The notes beneath the pieces are model-generated. The model saw nothing but the letters and a program-made list of their open reading frames with translations, did not search any database and was not told the origin of the DNA. Of a stretch of 6,984 nucleotides of DNA, positions 5,162 to 6,984 are shown piece after piece; position 1 is the stretch's first letter, and every line of letters begins with the position of its first letter. Source of the DNA: AC-69 sp036519575 (GTDB lineage Bacteria; Actinomycetota; UBA4738; HRBIN12); contig DATDKZ010000170.1 in NCBI GenBank assembly GCA_036519575.1, positions 1 through 6,984 of the forward strand. The letters are read 5' to 3'. Made by a program: the position numbers and the translations under genes.

Positions 5162-6445
5162 TCAGGACTCATCTCTCAAACGGTCGGCCGATGCGCCCAC
5201 ATAGAGGACGATCGCCGATCCCCGCTCGACGATCGCACTGACGGCGGGATCCGTATCGACGACTTTGCCCGGTGGGCCGAGGGTCGGCTGTGCATCGGCG
5301 ACGAGCAGCCCCGCCCGTTCCAGCACCACCCCCGCCTCCATCGCCGAGAGGCCCTCGACCTCGGGCACCGTAACGCCGACCGTCTGCGTGGTCGGCGAGG
5401 AGGGCATCGTCCGCGCAGCCAACGGCCGCTGCATGGGCCCCCTCGGTGACGGCCCGCTCGTCAAGACCACGACCGCGGTTACGGTGAGGGCGACCGATAA
5501 CACACTCACAGCGATCGTCGAGACCCTGGCCTGTCGAGGAATCCGACCAACGGCTCGTGCCCCCCGGGCCGCTGCCGAGATCACCGCTCGAATCGCCCCC
5601 ACGGCGGAGCGACCGGTCCAACGGCCCCGGCGTTCCGGGGCTCTCCGCGGCTCCTTCGCCAAGGGAGCGATGCGGGCGAGCACGTGCCGACCTCGCCACG
5701 GTGGTTGCTGGGGAGGTCGCACAATTGCATGTGCGGTCTGGGAGGAAGTGGCGAGGGCCACGTCGACCAGCCTCGAGGGATCGTCCTCGGCGGCGACCAG
5801 TGGAGCCGAGATCATCTGCTGCCTCAAGAGCTCGAGGCCTCGGGCGTCGATCGATCGGTCGGGGGCGCGAGCGGCTGGCTCCTTCAGATGAGCGCTTGAG
5901 TCCTCAGGGAGCGTCGTCCACGCTTCACGTGCGACCACCCACAGGGCGGTCGGGATCCCGATATCGATGACCTTGACGGCGCCACCCTGGGTCAGCACAA
6001 CGCTGTGGGGTGACAGGCCGCCATGGACCAGGCCGATCTCATGGGCGGCCGCCAGCGCCTCCTCCACCTGCGAGGTGATGCGCAAGGCCTCCCAGCCCTC
6101 CAGCGTCCCGGTCCGCCTGAGCCGCTGGGCCAGCGTCTCTCCGTCAAGGGCCTGCATGACGACGAAGCATTGCCGTTCCTGGAGTTCGCTGTAATAGATG
6201 GTGTTCGCGATGTTCGGGTGCTCCAGGCGCGGCCACACCGCGCGGAGCTCAGCACGGAGCACCCGCCTGAAGCGCTCGTTGGCGCCCAGCTCCTCACGGA
6301 GGACGCGGATCGTCACCGGCCACTTCAGGAAGGCGTCCTCGGCCTGCCACAAGGACCCAATTGGATCCTCGCTGATCTGACCCAGGAGTCGGTATCGGCG
6401 ATCCTTGCCAAGCGGGTGCCCCGCAGGATTGTCACCCCGCGCCAT
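5162..6445 (-). CDS. Membrane-anchored PASTA-domain Ser/Thr pseudokinase
   Basis: This 427-residue protein has the plan of PknB-type kinases: a cytoplasmic kinase-like domain (about 18-240), a basic Arg-rich juxtamembrane linker (about 250-308), one membrane helix (about 309-329), and one extracellular PASTA domain (about 357-417; TVPEVEGLSAMEA onwards). The kinase fold is recognisable from EHPNIAN (75-81), FVVMQALDGETL (94-105) and VKVIDIG (157-163), but the catalytic residues are altered. VAIK is VTIR (44-47, Lys to Arg). HRDLKPxN is HGGLSPHS (141-148), losing the catalytic Asp, the Lys and the Asn. The glycine loop (GQISEDPIGSLW) keeps few glycines. DFG is DIG, keeping Asp161. The C-lobe lacks an APE motif and is short. 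It is therefore likely a catalytically dead scaffold or sensor of cell-wall fragments, PASTA being a known peptidoglycan/muropeptide-binding module. ATG 6445 lacks a ribosome site and may be leaderless. It lies divergent to the DUF4397 gene. Confidence 0.85.
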   Translation of the reverse strand: MARGDNPAGHPLGKDRRYRLLGQISEDPIGSLWQAEDAFLKWPVTIRVLREELGANERFRRVLRAELRAVWPRLEHPNIANTIYYSELQERQCFVVMQALDGETLAQRLRRTGTLEGWEALRITSQVEEALAAAHEIGLVHGGLSPHSVVLTQGGAVKVIDIGIPTALWVVAREAWTTLPEDSSAHLKEPAARAPDRSIDARGLELLRQQMISAPLVAAEDDPSRLVDVALATSSQTAHAIVRPPQQPPWRGRHVLARIAPLAKEPRRAPERRGRWTGRSAVGAIRAVISAAARGARAVGRIPRQARVSTIAVSVLSVALTVTAVVVLTSGPSPRGPMQRPLAARTMPSSPTTQTVGVTVPEVEGLSAMEAGVVLERAGLLVADAQPTLGPPGKVVDTDPAVSAIVERGSAIVLYVGASADRLRDES

Positions 6446-6451
6446 CTTGTC

Positions 6452-6480
6452 ACTCTAGCCGCAGTTGCTGTAGAACGAAA
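6452..6480 (-). promoter_or_regulatory. Candidate leaderless promoter of the pseudokinase gene
   Basis: TAGAGT (6457-6452) fits a -10 box ending 6 nt before the A of ATG 6445, so transcription would start at or next to the start codon. TTTCGT (6480-6475) lies 17 nt further up as a weak -35. No ribosome-binding site precedes the ATG, in contrast to every other gene here. Leaderless genes with a -10 in this position are common in Actinomycetota and Deinococcus. The assignment is by eye only. Confidence 0.4.
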
Positions 6481-6494
6481 GCCCTACGATGAAC

Positions 6495-6499
6495 GGAGG
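6495..6499 (+). promoter_or_regulatory. Ribosome-binding site deciding the GTG start at 6507
   Basis: GGAGG lies 7 nt before GTG 6507, giving a protein that begins with two lysines as a signal peptide should. The in-frame ATG 6489 lies upstream of this site and lacks one of its own; it would add six residues. TACGAT (6485-6490) could be read as a -10 box for this gene, but it would place the transcript start within the ribosome site or later, so I do not call it. Confidence 0.65.
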
Positions 6500-6506
6500 C
6501 GCCTCG

Positions 6507-6984
6507 GTGAAGAAGGTCCGGCCTTCAAGGACATTTCTCGTGCTCGTCGTCGTGGTCGCGATGGCCCCTGTTTGGGCGGCTTTCGAGGCCCAGGCAGCAC
6601 CAGCAACAGCGACCGTGACGGTCCTTCACGCTTTGCCCGGGTTCACGGCAGACGTGTATGTGAATGGAAAGCTGACGCTGTCCGGCTTCAAGCCCGAGAC
6701 GGCCGCCGGCCCTCTCGAGCTGCCTCCGGGTCGGTACAGGATCGCAATCCGTGATGTCGGGGCGGACCCTGCATCCGAGCCGGCGCTCGCCGGGGCGGTC
6801 ACGCTGAAGTCCGGGGAGAACCTCTCGATCATCGCCGGGCTCACGGTGGATGGGGATCCCCAGCTCAACGTGTTCAGGAACACCCTGACCCGGGTGCCGC
6901 CCGGTCGGGCGCGACTGATCGTGCGCAACGTCGCCGACGTCGCATCCATCGGCGTGCGCCTCGACGGAAAACGCGTGTTCGGCA
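6507..6984 (+). CDS. Secreted DUF4397-family protein (3' end cut by window)
   Basis: The visible 159 residues start with an exported signal peptide: basic MKKVRPSR, a hydrophobic core (about 9-26), and a likely signal peptidase I site AQA|AP after residue 30. The mature part matches the DUF4397 pattern: VLHALPG...DVYVNGK (39-55), LPPGRYRIAIRD, and a following VTLKSGENLSIIAG strand. A second, similar unit begins at ARLIVRNVADVASIGVRLDGK. DUF4397 domains are beta-rich extracellular modules, often repeated; their biochemical role is not established. The protein is probably released or held at the envelope. The gene is divergent from the PASTA pseudokinase with only 61 nt between them, so the two may share control, though this is not demonstrated. 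Whether a C-terminal membrane anchor exists cannot be seen because the gene runs off the window. Confidence 0.82.
   Translation, partial: MKKVRPSRTFLVLVVVVAMAPVWAAFEAQAAPATATVTVLHALPGFTADVYVNGKLTLSGFKPETAAGPLELPPGRYRIAIRDVGADPASEPALAGAVTLKSGENLSIIAGLTVDGDPQLNVFRNTLTRVPPGRARLIVRNVADVASIGVRLDGKRVFG

Noticed and set aside
6023..6754. Plus-strand open frame of about 243 codons across the divergent spacer.
   Set aside because: It is antisense to the pseudokinase catalytic region and out of frame with the signal-peptide-bearing DUF4397 gene; no motifs or ribosome site.

Overview
The window is GC-rich bacterial DNA, densely coded, with frequent GTG starts, strong AGGAGG-type ribosome sites and a PASTA-domain kinase-like protein. 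Together these suggest an uncultured Actinomycetota member, or possibly Chloroflexota. This is inferred from style and gene content only; there is no rRNA or other phylogenetic marker in the window.

Region 1 (positions 4993 down to 1, minus strand) is a tight four-gene operon. In transcription order it holds a cysteine-synthase-like PLP enzyme (4993-3512), a threonine-synthase-like PLP enzyme (3507-2161), an aspartate/ornithine-type carbamoyltransferase (2138-1185), and the first 388 residues of a xanthine-dehydrogenase-type molybdenum hydroxylase with fused 2Fe-2S domains and no FAD domain (1166-1, continuing off the window). The gaps are 4, 22 and 18 nt. The combination of PLP lyase-type enzymes, a carbamoyltransferase and an XdhD-like hydroxylase resembles the E. 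coli ygeW-ygeX-ygeY-hyuA-ygfK-ssnA-xdhD locus and related anaerobic purine/urate degradation clusters, but the carbamoyltransferase and PLP enzymes here look like different families. The carbamoyltransferase keeps its carbamoyl-phosphate pocket and has lost the aspartate-binding residues, so it is probably not PyrB. A catabolic ureide or purine-derived pathway, with the transferase perhaps running toward carbamoyl phosphate, is my best hypothesis. The first operon gene appears to begin at a rare ATT codon behind a strong ribosome site.

Region 2 (6445-5162, minus strand) encodes a membrane-anchored PASTA protein with a degenerate Ser/Thr kinase domain, a likely pseudokinase: the VAIK lysine, the HRD aspartate and the catalytic-loop asparagine are all replaced. 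It may be translated leaderlessly from a promoter abutting its ATG.

Region 3 (6507 to the end, plus strand) is a divergent, 3'-truncated gene for a secreted DUF4397-type protein with a signal peptide. The 61-nt divergent spacer (6446-6506) and the 167-nt spacer upstream of the operon (4994-5161, with 1-base rounding) are the only sizeable non-coding stretches. I see no tRNA, rRNA, CRISPR array, insertion sequence or convincing intrinsic terminator.
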